Shown: positions 1-7,377, counted from the stretch's first letter. The stretch is 8,711 nucleotides of DNA from Anaerobacillus sp. (GCA_007120055.1 SKOL01000217.1:1-8711); one strand, 5' to 3'. Numbers and translations: made by a program. Notes: generated by a model from the sequence alone, not told the origin.

Positions 1-766
1 GCTCTTCTGTAACCGGAATAAAGTCCAATCCCAATTGTTCAGCGGCGGATCTAATTCCAAAACCAACATCTGCACTACCTCTACTTATGTAAGAAGCCGT
101 TGATAAGTGGTTCCATTCCTCCGTATCGTAGCCTTTAATTTCATGAGGTTTTATTTCATGCTGCGCTAAAAAGGCATCTAATAAAAAGCGTGTTCCCGAA
201 CCTTTTTGACGATTAACTAACGTTATATCTTTTCTCGTTAAATCTCCAAATGAAGTAATCTTTTTCGGGTTTCCTTTCGCAACAATAAAACCTTGTTCCC
301 TTGAAGCTAAGCTAATTACAGATATTTTTTCATGGACAAAAAGTTGCTTAATAAACGGAATGTTATACTCTTTTGACGTAGGGTCAAGAAGGTGAACAGC
401 AGCCACATCAGCAGTTCCCCGATAAACCATCATCAAACCTTCAAGACTACCGATATACGTTGGTTGAAGCTGGATATCGGTATGTTGACTAACATACTTT
501 GTTAATTGCTCAACTAAAAAATCATGGCTACCTGTTAGTCGAATCGTTGATTTATAAGAGGGATTTGAAGCTAATGACTGATTTGTTTTTGTTTGATAAG
601 CTTGCATACTATTTTTATAGCGTTCTACTTCTTCAGGATTAATTCTCATTTTATTCCCGACTTTAAAAGCGTGTAGCTCACCCCTTTTTATGAGCTCATA
701 AACCGTGTGCTTAGAAATTTTAAACATTTTTGCAATTTCATCTGGTGTATAAGTAGTATCATTCAT
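1..766 (-). CDS. HTH (excisionase-type) regulator with PBP-like ligand domain, 3' end missing
   Basis: Partial protein of 255 residues read on the minus strand from ATG at 766; it leaves the window at its C-terminal side. Residues 5-50 form an excisionase/MerR-like winged helix-turn-helix (YTPDEIAKMFKISKHTVYEL, then a basic wing and RINPEEVERY). Residues 72-255 look like the PBP-like domain related to molybdate/tungstate-type binding proteins: IRLTGSHD at 75-82, GSLEGLMMVYRGTADVAAVH at 106-125, NRQKGSGTRFLLDAF at 185-199 and SRGSADVGFGIRSAA at 228-242. There is no signal peptide, so it should act in the cytosol as a ligand-sensing DNA-binding protein. The architecture resembles B. subtilis YvgK, which lies beside molybdate transporter genes; that similarity is from memory. 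The start is set by an AAAGGG site at 777-782, 10 nt upstream. The ligand is inferred (oxyanion or similar); a transporter off the left edge would support this. Confidence 0.85.
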   Translation of the reverse strand, partial: MNDTTYTPDEIAKMFKISKHTVYELIKRGELHAFKVGNKMRINPEEVERYKNSMQAYQTKTNQSLASNPSYKSTIRLTGSHDFLVEQLTKYVSQHTDIQLQPTYIGSLEGLMMVYRGTADVAAVHLLDPTSKEYNIPFIKQLFVHEKISVISLASREQGFIVAKGNPKKITSFGDLTRKDITLVNRQKGSGTRFLLDAFLAQHEIKPHEIKGYDTEEWNHLSTASYISRGSADVGFGIRSAAEQLGLDFIPVTEE

Positions 767-803
767 CGTCGTTAGACCCTTTCATTAGTAGTACTTTTAT
801 TTA

Positions 804-832
804 AAAATAACTTATTCCCATGCCAAATACAA
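804..832 (-). promoter_or_regulatory. possible promoter of the HTH-PBP regulator
   Basis: On the minus strand TTGTAT (827-832) and TATTTT (804-809) are separated by 17 nt, about 38 nt upstream of the ATG. Both hexamers are only partial matches to the SigA consensus and the area is AT-rich, so this is a weak call. Confidence 0.3.
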
Positions 833-840
833 CCTTTTTT

Positions 841-876
841 GTTTAGTTTCGTTTACTTTTGTTAGGTTTCGTTAAC
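841..876. repeat. two 16-bp direct repeats, possible operator
   Basis: GTTTAGTTTCGTTTAC (841-856) and GTTAGGTTTCGTTAAC (861-876) share 13 of 16 bases and start 20 bp apart, about two helical turns. They lie just upstream of the putative -35 of the HTH-PBP gene and upstream of the divergent small gene. Tandem copies on one face of the helix are a usual layout for a regulator site, and the adjacent DNA-binding protein is the obvious candidate. The binding role is inferred. Confidence 0.4.
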
Positions 877-884
877 CCGGTTAA
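872..884. repeat. 13-bp palindrome TTAACC-C-GGTTAA
   Basis: A perfect 6-bp inverted repeat around one central base. It overlaps the second direct repeat on the left and the first bases of the 882-963 inverted repeat on the right. It could be an operator half of its own or chance; nothing else decides it. Confidence 0.35.
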
Positions 885-963
885 AAGGAGGGTGATTTTC
901 TGAACAAGCCTCTAAAATTCGATAGAAGTTTAAAGCGAAGAGAAGGAAATCACCCTCCTTTTA
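882..963. repeat. 82-bp inverted-repeat element, 17-bp perfect arms
   Basis: The left arm 882-898 and right arm 947-963 are perfect reverse complements, core AAAGGAGGGTGATTT / AAATCACCCTCCTTT, around a 48-nt centre. Pairing can continue TCT (899-901) with AGA (941-943) past a three-base bulge. Both outer ends read TA, which is expected of a small non-autonomous element that inserts at TA but is also trivially self-complementary. Neither end is followed by a solid T-run, so it is not a standard terminator. The left arm contains a full Shine-Dalgarno sequence (GGAGG, 887-891) that the right arm would mask in RNA. It may be a MITE-like relic or a leader hairpin; the sequence alone does not choose. 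Confidence 0.7.
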
Positions 964-1053
964 CATTTTGAATAGTTACGGGCCTTGCATCGTAAGGGTT
1001 TTGTATAAAAATGTTAATAGTGTGCAAAATATTTTAATAAGAAAATTAATGTA

Positions 1054-1058
1054 GGAGG
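1054..1058 (+). promoter_or_regulatory. Shine-Dalgarno of the small membrane gene
   Basis: GGAGG lies 7 nt before the ATG at 1066. Consensus strength and spacing are the main reasons for calling this very short gene real. Confidence 0.8.
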
Positions 1059-1065
1059 ACATTTC

Positions 1066-1200
1066 ATGGATAAAGATATAAAAAATAAAGATGACTATAT
1101 AGTCAAAGAAGCAATAAGAGGCTTAATTATCGGTTTCTTACTTATGGTATTTGTATTTTCATTTGTCCATTTCGTTCTTGGATTTCAAGCATTTTCATAA
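1066..1200 (+). CDS. 44-residue single-pass membrane miniprotein, function unknown
   Basis: The reading frame ATG 1066 to TAA 1198-1200 encodes 44 residues. Residues 1-18 are polar and charged (MDKDIKNKDDYIVKEAIR). Residues 19-39 are strongly hydrophobic with several aromatics (GLIIGFLLMVFVFSFVHFVLG), enough for one membrane helix, and the tail is FQAFS. By the positive-inside rule the Lys/Arg-rich N-terminus would be cytosolic, although the Asp residues weaken this. The GGAGG site at 1054-1058 is near ideal, and the hairpin terminator at 1293-1331 closes the transcript. It is the only plus-strand gene seen and is divergent from the HTH-PBP regulator. I do not recognise the family. It could be a small subunit of a membrane complex or a sporulation/stress miniprotein; no role can be assigned. 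Confidence 0.7.
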   Translation: MDKDIKNKDDYIVKEAIRGLIIGFLLMVFVFSFVHFVLGFQAFS

Positions 1201-1292
1201 ATGCCTAAGGGAAATGCGATCAATATCGATCGATTAACCGCATGCACACACTAAAGCGACTTTTATAGAGGCTCGTTTTGCTAAATATATAG

Positions 1293-1331
1293 AAAAAACA
1301 TCGAAAGGATTTTACCTTCCGATGTTTTTTT
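1293..1331. terminator. bidirectional rho-independent terminator between the small gene and glmS
   Basis: AACATCGAAAGG (1297-1308) pairs with CCTTCCGATGTT (1315-1326) with one mismatch around a 6-nt loop. An A-run (1293-1298) precedes it and a T-run (1325-1331) follows, so a U-tract is produced on both strands. On the minus strand it lies directly after the glmS stop codon at 1332-1334. Confidence 0.9.
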
Positions 1332-3134
1332 CTATTCTACAGTTACACTTTTAGCCAAATTTCTTGGCTTATCTACGTCACAGCCTCTATGAAGAGCTGC
1401 GTAGTATGAGATTAATTGTAGCGGAATTACAGCTACAAGTGGAGTTAAATAATCGTGTACTTTCGGAAGTACAAATGCATCATTTTCCGCATTTAAGCCT
1501 TCTAAGCTAATGATACAAGGATTTGCACCACGAGCTGCAACTTCCTTTACATTTCCACGAATACTTAAGTTCACATGTTTTTGTGTTGCTAAAGCAATAA
1601 CAGGTGTTCCTTCTTCAATTAAAGCAATTGTACCGTGCTTTAACTCTCCACCAGCAAAGCCTTCTGCTTGAATGTAAGAGATCTCTTTTAGCTTTAAAGC
1701 ACCTTCTAGACCTACATAATAATCAGAAGCACGACCGATAAAGAAACAGTTACGAGTAACACTTAAATATTCGCGAGCAATTTTTTCTAGCGCTTCTTTT
1801 TGGTCACATAACGTTTCCATTACAGTTCCAACAATACTTAATTCTTTTATTGGATCAAAATCTAGCGTAAGTCCACGAGCTTTCGCTGTATCAACTGCAA
1901 GAATAGCTAATACCGCCATTTGTGCAGTATATGCTTTTGTACTAGCGACGGCAATTTCTGGCCCAGCATACGTATGAAGTGTAAAATCTGCTTCACGTGA
2001 TAAAGTTGAACCTGGAACGTTTGTAATCGTTAAAGCTGGATAACCTAACTTTTTCACATTAACTAAAACACCGCGGCTATCTGCTGTTTCACCGCTTTGT
2101 GAAATAAATATAAAGAGTGGTTTTTCTGATACTAACGGCATGTTATAAAGAAATTCACTAGCAATATGCGTTTCTACTGGTTTTTTCGCAATACTTTCAA
2201 TAAGCTGCTTCCCAACAAGACCCGCATGGTAACTCGTACCAGCAGCAATAATATAAATACGATCTGCTGCTTGCATTGCTTTTCGAATATCTTCATCTAA
2301 TTTAATTTCGCCATTTTCTTTTTGATATTTAGAAATAATGTTACGAATGACTAGAGGCTGTTCATCTATTTCTTTTAACATATAGTGCGGATACGTACCT
2401 TTTTCAATATCACTAGCATCTAGCTCAGCAATATAAGATTTACGTTCAACCTTTTCACCAGTTAATGTTTTAATCGTAATTGATTCACGAGTAACGATAA
2501 CAATCTCTTCATCCATAAGTTCAATGAACTCATTGGTTACTTGAAGCATTGCCATTGCGTCACTTGCAATGACATTAACGTCATCACCTTTACCTACTAG
2601 TAATGGACTTTTATTTTTACCTACATAAATTGTGTCGGTATTTTCTTTATCGATTAAAGCTGTAGCATATGATCCTTTTAGTAAAGAAAGAGTTTTACGA
2701 AATGCTTCTTCTACTTCCAAACCATCGCGAACGAAGCGCTCAATAAGTTGCACAATAATTTCTGTATCTGTGTCACTTGTGAAATGAACACCATTTAAAT
2801 ACTCACGCTGGAGGCTTTCATAGTTTTCAATAACACCGTTATGAACTAACGTAAAACGATGTGTTTCACTTTGGTGAGGGTGGGCATTTTCTTGGCTAGG
2901 TGGACCATGTGTCGCCCAACGTGTATGACCAATTCCTGCAGTTCCTGCTTCATTTTCATCAACCGTTTTTCTTAAGTCAGCAATTCGCCCTTTTTCTTTA
3001 TATAAGTGAACTCCATTTCCATTGGCAATGGCAATTCCAGCTGAATCATAGCCTCTATATTCTAACTTCTCTAATCCTCTTAGTAAAATTTCCTTTGCAT
3101 CTTGATTACCGATATAACCAACGATTCCGCACAT
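1332..3134 (-). CDS. glmS: glutamine--fructose-6-phosphate aminotransferase (isomerizing)
   Basis: Complete 600-residue enzyme, the usual length. It makes glucosamine-6-phosphate from fructose-6-phosphate and glutamine, the first committed step to UDP-GlcNAc and hence peptidoglycan, in the cytosol. The N-terminal class II glutaminase domain has the nucleophile Cys2 (MCGIVGYIG), GHTRWATHG at 69-77, NGVIENY at 99-105 and SDTDTE at 120-125. Two SIS domains follow: the first about 285-415 with AAGTSYHAG at 297-305 and SQSGET at 345-350, the second about 455-590 with the KLKEIS segment (Glu484) and ELKHG (His500). The C-terminus [10 protein letters not shown] carries Lys595, equivalent to the Schiff-base lysine of the E. 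coli enzyme. A GGGAGG site at 3145-3150 lies 10 nt before the ATG. It has its own promoter and a glmS ribozyme in its leader, so it is transcribed apart from glmM, though read-through is possible. Confidence 0.98.
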   Translation of the reverse strand: MCGIVGYIGNQDAKEILLRGLEKLEYRGYDSAGIAIANGNGVHLYKEKGRIADLRKTVDENEAGTAGIGHTRWATHGPPSQENAHPHQSETHRFTLVHNGVIENYESLQREYLNGVHFTSDTDTEIIVQLIERFVRDGLEVEEAFRKTLSLLKGSYATALIDKENTDTIYVGKNKSPLLVGKGDDVNVIASDAMAMLQVTNEFIELMDEEIVIVTRESITIKTLTGEKVERKSYIAELDASDIEKGTYPHYMLKEIDEQPLVIRNIISKYQKENGEIKLDEDIRKAMQAADRIYIIAAGTSYHAGLVGKQLIESIAKKPVETHIASEFLYNMPLVSEKPLFIFISQSGETADSRGVLVNVKKLGYPALTITNVPGSTLSREADFTLHTYAGPEIAVASTKAYTAQMAVLAILAVDTAKARGLTLDFDPIKELSIVGTVMETLCDQKEALEKIAREYLSVTRNCFFIGRASDYYVGLEGALKLKEISYIQAEGFAGGELKHGTIALIEEGTPVIALATQKHVNLSIRGNVKEVAARGANPCIISLEGLNAENDAFVLPKVHDYLTPLVAVIPLQLISYYAALHRGCDVDKPRNLAKSVTVE

Positions 3135-3240
3135 AATTTATATTCCTCCCTATGTGAGGCAAGAAAAATGCATTTCAATAGTACAGCTAAATAAATGAGC
3201 AGTCCTATTTAATGATTTTATTATTCCAAGTGCTTATTAA

Positions 3241-3450
3241 CCTTGGGGCTTCTTGCCCCACTCTTTACATTATTTTCTTCGCAGAACACCATTGCTTTAG
3301 CCTTTGTTCAAGAAGTCACCTTCTTGTTTTTCACTAAAGCTTACGATTGTGGTGTAGCAACCGAGAGGCATCCGCCGATTTCCTCGATAAACCTCTTCCT
3401 CGTCAACTATTCTAGCTTTCCCGTCCATTAGAATAGTTCAGGCGCTTTCC
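3241..3450 (-). ncRNA. glmS ribozyme: glmS ribozyme / riboswitch (GlcN6P-activated)
   Basis: The minus-strand leader of glmS carries the conserved core: AAAGCGCC at the cleavage site, TTGACGAGG after P1, then GGTTTATCGAG and ATCGGCGG. Visible helices are P1 (3405-3414 with 3429-3438, 10 bp), the P2-region stem AGAGG/CCTCT (3364-3368 with 3392-3396), the P3 closing pair ACACC/GGTGT (3286-3290 with 3351-3355), an arm with GCTTTAG/CTAAAGC (3294-3300 with 3334-3340) capped by CAAGAAG/CTTCTTG (3309-3326), and a P4-like GGGGC/GCCCC hairpin (3245-3259). Self-cleavage is expected between A at 3446 and G at 3445. Established knowledge: glucosamine-6-phosphate acts as cofactor, and the cleaved mRNA with 5'-OH is degraded by RNase J1, giving negative feedback on GlmS. 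The outer limits are approximate. Confidence 0.95.
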
Positions 3451-3495
3451 ATTATATGTTGTCCGTTCCTCCTCTCTTTCTTAAAATCAAGATTA

Positions 3496-3525
3496 ATCAT
3501 ACTACATCCAAACAAAAACCGTCAA
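3496..3525 (-). promoter_or_regulatory. SigA-type promoter of glmS
   Basis: On the minus strand TTGACG (3520-3525) and TATGAT (3496-3501) each match the consensus at five of six positions, with an 18-nt spacer and an A/T-rich upstream tract. The predicted start near 3489 leaves about 43 nt ahead of the ribozyme cleavage site, consistent with other glmS leaders. Confidence 0.75.
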
Positions 3526-3551
3526 TTAGTAATTTTGACTAAATTTTTCCA

Positions 3552-3568
3552 AGCAACAAAAAGTTGCT
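3552..3568. repeat. short hairpin AGCAAC-loop-GTTGCT
   Basis: A perfect 6-bp inverted repeat with a 5-nt A/T loop, lying between the glmM terminator and the glmS promoter. It may back up termination or be chance; there is no strong U-tract directly after it on the minus strand. Confidence 0.4.
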
Positions 3569-3570
3569 AT

Positions 3571-3616
3571 AATATAAAAATATGCACAGCGCACCTAAAT
3601 AGTGCTAACTGTGCAT
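3571..3616 (-). terminator. rho-independent terminator of the cdaA-cdaR-glmM operon
   Basis: ATGCACAG and CTGTGCAT (3582-3589 with 3609-3616) form an 8-bp stem, with an inner GCAC/GTGC pair continuing it. The minus strand then runs into ATATTTTTATATT (3571-3583). It begins 14 nt after the glmM stop codon. Confidence 0.88.
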
Positions 3617-3630
3617 AAAAGGTTCACGAG

Positions 3631-4980
3631 TTATAATGATCCCAATTCTTCTTTTACTATATTAACGATTTCTTCTACGTACTGCTCACAAAGTTCCATT
3701 GTAGGAGCCTCAGCCATTACTCGTACAAGTGGCTCTGTTCCAGAAGGTCGCACTAATATGCGCCCATTGCCGGCCATTACTCCTTCTACACGACGTATTT
3801 CATCAGCAATGACTTGATTTGTAAGTAAATCTTCCTTATTTTGTACTTTTACGTTTACTAATTTTTGCGGATATGTTTCTAACTCTGATGCAAGTTCAGA
3901 TAATGGTTTACCAGTTACTTTCATAATGTTTACTAATTGTAATGCTGAAAGTAATCCATCCCCAGTCGTATTATAATCTAAAAAGATAATATGCCCAGAT
4001 TGCTCTCCACCTAAATTATAACCGCCTTTTCTCATTTCTTCCATTACGTAACGATCGCCTACTGCCGTTTGCTTCGTAGCAATCTCTTCTTTTTCAAGAG
4101 CTTTATAAAAGCCCAAGTTACTCATTACTGTGGAAACTACAGTATCATGTTTAAGCTTACCTTTTCCTTTAAAGTATTTCGCACAAATGTACATAATTTT
4201 ATCACCATCGACGATATTTCCTGTTTCATCAATTGCAATTAAACGATCCGCATCACCATCAAATGCTAAGCCGATATGTGCTCCTTTTTCAACAACAACT
4301 TCCGCTAACTTCTCAGGGTGTGTTGAACCAACTCCGTCATTTATATTAGAGCCATTCGGATTTGTACCGATCGTGGATATGTCTGCTTCTAAATCAGCAA
4401 ATAAATGTGGTGCGATCGAAGAAGCTGCTCCATGAGCACAATCTAGGGCTATATGCATCCCTGAAAAGTCTTCTTCAACGGTTTGTTTTAAAAATTGTAA
4501 ATACTTCTGAGCACCTTCAAAGTAGTCATTTACTTGACCAACACCGTCACCAACCGGTCGTGGAAGTTGGTCTTGTGTCTCATCTAGTAGATTTTCAATT
4601 TCTGCTTCTTGAACATCTAATAGTTTAAATCCATCTGGGCCAAAAAATTTAATTCCGTTATCCTCAACAGGATTATGCGATGCTGAAATCATTACACCTG
4701 CATGTGCACTTAATGCTTTTGTTAAAAAAGACACTCCTGGAGTTGAAATAACCCCTAAACGCATTACTTCTGCACCTATCGATAGTAAGCCAGCGACTAA
4801 AGCTCCTTCTAGCATATGTCCAGAAATTCGTGTATCTCTTCCGATTAGTACTTTTGGTTTTTCACCACTATTTTTCGTTAAAACATAGCCACCAAATCTC
4901 CCAAGTTTAAAAGCAAGTTCCGGTGTTAATTCTGTATTAGCAACTCCCCTGACACCATCTGTTCCAAAATATTTTCCCAT
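3631..4980 (-). CDS. glmM: phosphoglucosamine mutase
   Basis: A 449-residue protein, typical for the family, that converts glucosamine-6-phosphate to glucosamine-1-phosphate in the cytosol for UDP-GlcNAc synthesis. It begins [12 protein letters not shown], the family N-terminus. The phosphoserine loop MISASHNP puts the catalytic serine at 101, the metal site is DGDADR at 241-246, the sugar-binding loop GEQSGH is at 325-330, and the phosphate-binding loop RPSGTEP is at 411-417. A longer frame opens at a TTG at 5025, overlapping the cdaR stop codon, but the 15 extra residues are not family-like. The ATG at 4980 has AAGGAG (4991-4996) 10 nt upstream, so it is preferred. It is the last gene of the cdaA operon, 41 nt after cdaR. 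In related Firmicutes GlmM binds CdaA and lowers its cyclase activity, which explains the grouping. Confidence 0.97.
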   Translation of the reverse strand: MGKYFGTDGVRGVANTELTPELAFKLGRFGGYVLTKNSGEKPKVLIGRDTRISGHMLEGALVAGLLSIGAEVMRLGVISTPGVSFLTKALSAHAGVMISASHNPVEDNGIKFFGPDGFKLLDVQEAEIENLLDETQDQLPRPVGDGVGQVNDYFEGAQKYLQFLKQTVEEDFSGMHIALDCAHGAASSIAPHLFADLEADISTIGTNPNGSNINDGVGSTHPEKLAEVVVEKGAHIGLAFDGDADRLIAIDETGNIVDGDKIMYICAKYFKGKGKLKHDTVVSTVMSNLGFYKALEKEEIATKQTAVGDRYVMEEMRKGGYNLGGEQSGHIIFLDYNTTGDGLLSALQLVNIMKVTGKPLSELASELETYPQKLVNVKVQNKEDLLTNQVIADEIRRVEGVMAGNGRILVRPSGTEPLVRVMAEAPTMELCEQYVEEIVNIVKEELGSL

Positions 4981-4990
4981 TTTAATATCT

Positions 4991-4996
4991 CTCCTT
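4991..4996 (-). promoter_or_regulatory. ribosome binding site that fixes the glmM start
   Basis: AAGGAG lies 10 nt upstream of the ATG at 4980. It supports that ATG over the in-frame TTG at 5025, which overlaps the cdaR stop codon. Confidence 0.8.
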
Positions 4997-5021
4997 AAAT
5001 TTACAAGCCAATATTCTCTAG

Positions 5022-6317
5022 TCAATTAGTTGTCGTTTCATCATCTAACTCTTCACTTTCACTACTCTCATCTTCACCACTTGCATTTAACACTTCTGAT
5101 ACGATAATCGTTACATTTGTTTCTTCGTTTCCAAATGTAACATTCTGTGGTCCGCTTATTTGAAGGGGAACCTCATGCTCACCGACTGATAATTGACTTA
5201 CATCTATATAAACTACAATATCTTCTTTTTGTAATTGATCTATGGAATTTGGAGAACCTTTTGCCGTAAGCGTGACGAATCCTTCTTCAGGCTCTACAAA
5301 GGAAACCTCCATTTGTTCTGTTAATCCTATGACCTCAATCACTAAATTATCAACTTCGAGCTGCTCTTCTAAATCAACTTCTACAACTACATCAACGGTA
5401 GATGGAGAAACCTCTTCGACTCCTTCTGGAACTGGAATTTCCACTTCAAATATTGTATTTTCCGTAATTGTCGATAAATCTATATTTAATCCATCGATAT
5501 ATGAAATTTCATTTAAGATATCTTTCGGAGCATAGATTGTTACTTCTTTAGGGTCAGTAGTTATTGAACGAATACTTAATCCTTCTGGCAGTTCTCCTAG
5601 TCGATTTACCTTTAATGGCACATCTTTATTAGGACTTGTAATTGGTATTTTTACGTCAACGACTGTTGGATTAACATCAAGGTGTAATTCATTACCTTGT
5701 TGGTCGTAAACTTTCACTGCAACACTCGTTTCAACCGTTCGCTTAACCCCTTCAAGGTCAACAAAACCTTTCGCAAACGCTACATGATTTAAAATGCTCT
5801 CTGCGGCAGTAATCTCAACATTGATTGGATTTACGACAGGCTCTCCAACACTATAGCCCTCATTTATTGCATTTTTATTGATTAAGTCGATTTCTACTGG
5901 TAAAGAGATCGTTCGTTTTTCTTCTATAGTTACTCTAACCGTTTGTGGAACAATGTTCACGTTCAATTCATTCGGAAAATTTCGATGTTCAACAGTAACA
6001 TTATGACTTCCAGGTCCTAGATCACGCAAATCAATATATACTTCATATGTTGGTCGAATTTGTAAAATATTAAGGAAGTTTTGTGGCCCCCTTAAATGGA
6101 CCGTTACATTCTCTGGAATTTCTGTAATTGCATATTGATCTTCATCGTAATGTACATGTAAAGGGACTTCTTCTAATGTTTTTGATGCATTAGTAATCGT
6201 TGGTAAAACACCTGGCTGGTTGTTCACATTATCGTAATTCACTACAGCAAACAGCATAACAGCAATAAAAAAAGAAGTTATTTTCACAAACCAGGGGTTA
6301 TTATACAATTTATCCAT
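5022..6317 (-). CDS. cdaR: CdaR, YbbR-domain regulator of CdaA
   Basis: A 431-residue membrane-anchored extracytoplasmic protein. The N-terminus has one membrane helix (about residues 10-27, within [18 protein letters not shown]) and no clear cleavage site, so it should stay tethered with the bulk outside. Four YbbR-type beta-rich repeats follow at about 50-133, 136-227, 231-316 and 321-407, each with the VPL/LPV start and VxVxI/VxV end typical of the family. The C-terminus is an acidic, Ser/Glu/Asp-rich tail (412-431). From memory the B. subtilis protein is somewhat longer (about 480 residues). Its ATG overlaps the end of cdaA by 8 nt (6310-6317), and GGGAGGG at 6325-6331 lies inside cdaA, which suggests translational coupling. 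CdaR binds CdaA and modulates c-di-AMP production; the signal it senses is not established. Confidence 0.95.
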   Translation of the reverse strand: MDKLYNNPWFVKITSFFIAVMLFAVVNYDNVNNQPGVLPTITNASKTLEEVPLHVHYDEDQYAITEIPENVTVHLRGPQNFLNILQIRPTYEVYIDLRDLGPGSHNVTVEHRNFPNELNVNIVPQTVRVTIEEKRTISLPVEIDLINKNAINEGYSVGEPVVNPINVEITAAESILNHVAFAKGFVDLEGVKRTVETSVAVKVYDQQGNELHLDVNPTVVDVKIPITSPNKDVPLKVNRLGELPEGLSIRSITTDPKEVTIYAPKDILNEISYIDGLNIDLSTITENTIFEVEIPVPEGVEEVSPSTVDVVVEVDLEEQLEVDNLVIEVIGLTEQMEVSFVEPEEGFVTLTAKGSPNSIDQLQKEDIVVYIDVSQLSVGEHEVPLQISGPQNVTFGNEETNVTIIVSEVLNASGEDESSESEELDDETTTN

Positions 6318-7131
6318 TTTTCTTCCCTCCCCACTGCCAAAGAGAAGTTGAGTTCGCTTTCATCGCCGTTACTAATTCTTGCATTAAAATTTCTTTTAAA
6401 GCTTCTTCATCTAGGTCTCTATGGATCTCTCCATTTTTAGTCACAGATATACTTCCTGTCTCTTCTGAAACAGCCACCGTTATACAGTCGGTTACTTCAC
6501 TAATCCCAAGTGCAGCTCGGTGCCTAGTTCCTAATTCCTTAGAAATAAACGGATCTTCAGATAAAGGTAAATAACAGCCTGCAGCCATAATTTGTTGATT
6601 TTTGATAATCACAGCACCATCATGAAGAGGTGTATTCGGTATAAAAATGTTAATTAGCAACTCAGAAGTAAGCTTCCCTTTCACAGAAATTCCTGTTTCA
6701 ATATAATCATTCATACCAGTCTCTCGTTCAATTGACATTAATGCACCAATCCGACGCTTTCCCATATATATAGAAGCTTTAACGATTTCATCAATCGTTT
6801 TCTCCATTTCTTCATCATCAATGGAACTACTTCGAGATATAAATTTACCTCTACCTAATTGCTCTAAAGCTCTCCTTAATTCAGGTTGGAAAATAATAAT
6901 AATGGCTAGTAACCCATAAATCACAGCCTGAGACATAATCCACCTAAGTGTATGTAAACCTAGATATCCACTTAAGAACCATACCGCTAAAATAACGATA
7001 ATTCCTTTAAGTAGCTGCACTGCTCGTGTACCACGAATAATCATTATAAGTTTATATATAACAAATGTAACGAGTAGAATATCTACTGCGATTCTTAGTA
7101 TATTAAGAAGTTGTATATCTTCGGGTAACAT
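6310..7131 (-). CDS. cdaA: CdaA, membrane diadenylate cyclase
   Basis: A 273-residue enzyme, matching B. subtilis CdaA in length, that condenses two ATP to cyclic di-AMP at the inner face of the membrane. Three N-terminal membrane helices lie at about 11-31, 38-56 and 64-81, then a linker (QPELRRALEQLGRGKF) and the DAC domain with catalytic DGA at 171-173 (TPLHDGAVI) and RHR at 203-205 (GTRHRAALG). The product ends GGKKNG. The start chosen is ATG 7131 because GGAGG (7140-7144) precedes it by 8 nt; an upstream in-frame ATG at 7164 has no such site and lies only about 10 nt from the predicted transcript start. It heads the cdaA-cdaR-glmM operon. C-di-AMP is essential in most Firmicutes and controls potassium and osmolyte transport and cell wall integrity. 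Confidence 0.97.
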   Translation of the reverse strand: MLPEDIQLLNILRIAVDILLVTFVIYKLIMIIRGTRAVQLLKGIIVILAVWFLSGYLGLHTLRWIMSQAVIYGLLAIIIIFQPELRRALEQLGRGKFISRSSSIDDEEMEKTIDEIVKASIYMGKRRIGALMSIERETGMNDYIETGISVKGKLTSELLINIFIPNTPLHDGAVIIKNQQIMAAGCYLPLSEDPFISKELGTRHRAALGISEVTDCITVAVSEETGSISVTKNGEIHRDLDEEALKEILMQELVTAMKANSTSLWQWGGKKNG

Positions 7132-7139
7132 CTTTTTTT

Positions 7140-7144
7140 CCTCC
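7140..7144 (-). promoter_or_regulatory. ribosome binding site that fixes the cdaA start
   Basis: GGAGG with 8-nt spacing to ATG 7131. It lies inside the longer frame that opens at 7164, which argues that the longer frame is not used. Confidence 0.85.
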
Positions 7145-7180
7145 AAACAATCGTAGTTTATCATGAGGCTTAACTTTTTA

Positions 7181-7189
7181 ATTATATCA
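7181..7189 (-). promoter_or_regulatory. extended -10 promoter of the cdaA operon
   Basis: On the minus strand TGATATAAT gives a perfect TATAAT (7181-7186) with the TGn extension (7187-7189). No good -35 hexamer lies at 16-18 nt, which fits an extended -10 promoter. Transcription should start near 7174, about 43 nt before the ATG. With the terminator after rsiW, it makes cdaA-cdaR-glmM independent of the SigW autoregulated transcript. Confidence 0.65.
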
Positions 7190-7328
7190 TATGCTTAACT
7201 GTATATCAGTAACCTATATATGTGATAGTCCCATTTAACCATTTAATACCCGTTTCTATAAATTTATAAAATAATTTCAAGGCTTACTTTATAGTATAAA
7301 CAATATTTTCTATTTATAGTAAGAAATA
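7190..7328. other. AT-rich intergenic stretch without recognised features
   Basis: No reading frame with a ribosome binding site, tRNA, terminator or clear promoter is visible. The nonamer TTTATAGTA occurs twice near 7289 and 7314, and the flanking TTACT...AGTAA bases are partly self-complementary, which is weak in such AT-rich DNA. Confidence 0.4.
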
Positions 7329-7377
7329 CGAAGCGTCTTGGTCAGTGAAGTGTCTTGGAGCTAGACACCTTTCCAAC
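7329..7377 (-). repeat. fragment resembling the GTCTAGCTCC-type dispersed repeat of Bacillaceae
   Basis: On the minus strand this reads GGTGTCTAGCTCCAAGACAC followed by a tail ending GACGCTTCG. GTGTC (7350-7354) pairs with GACAC (7364-7368) over a 9-nt loop, and GTCTTGG occurs twice 17 bp apart (7335-7341 and 7352-7358). The TGTCTAGCTCC core recalls a sequence found many times between genes in Geobacillus and other Bacillaceae; that recollection is from memory. If so, this is a truncated copy. Confidence 0.45.

Noticed and set aside
1214..1243. Possible hairpin ATGCG...CGCAT with an ATCGATCGAT palindrome inside
   Set aside because: The stem is only 5 bp with a 20-nt interior, there is no U-tract, and the strong terminator at 1293-1331 already serves the gene.
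3243..3431. Plus-strand frame of 62 codons opposite the glmS leader
   Set aside because: It is antisense to the glmS ribozyme, has no good ribosome binding site, and the conserved RNA structure explains the sequence.
4130..4435. Plus-strand frame of 101 codons inside glmM
   Set aside because: It is the antisense shadow of a well-conserved coding region, without an initiation signal.
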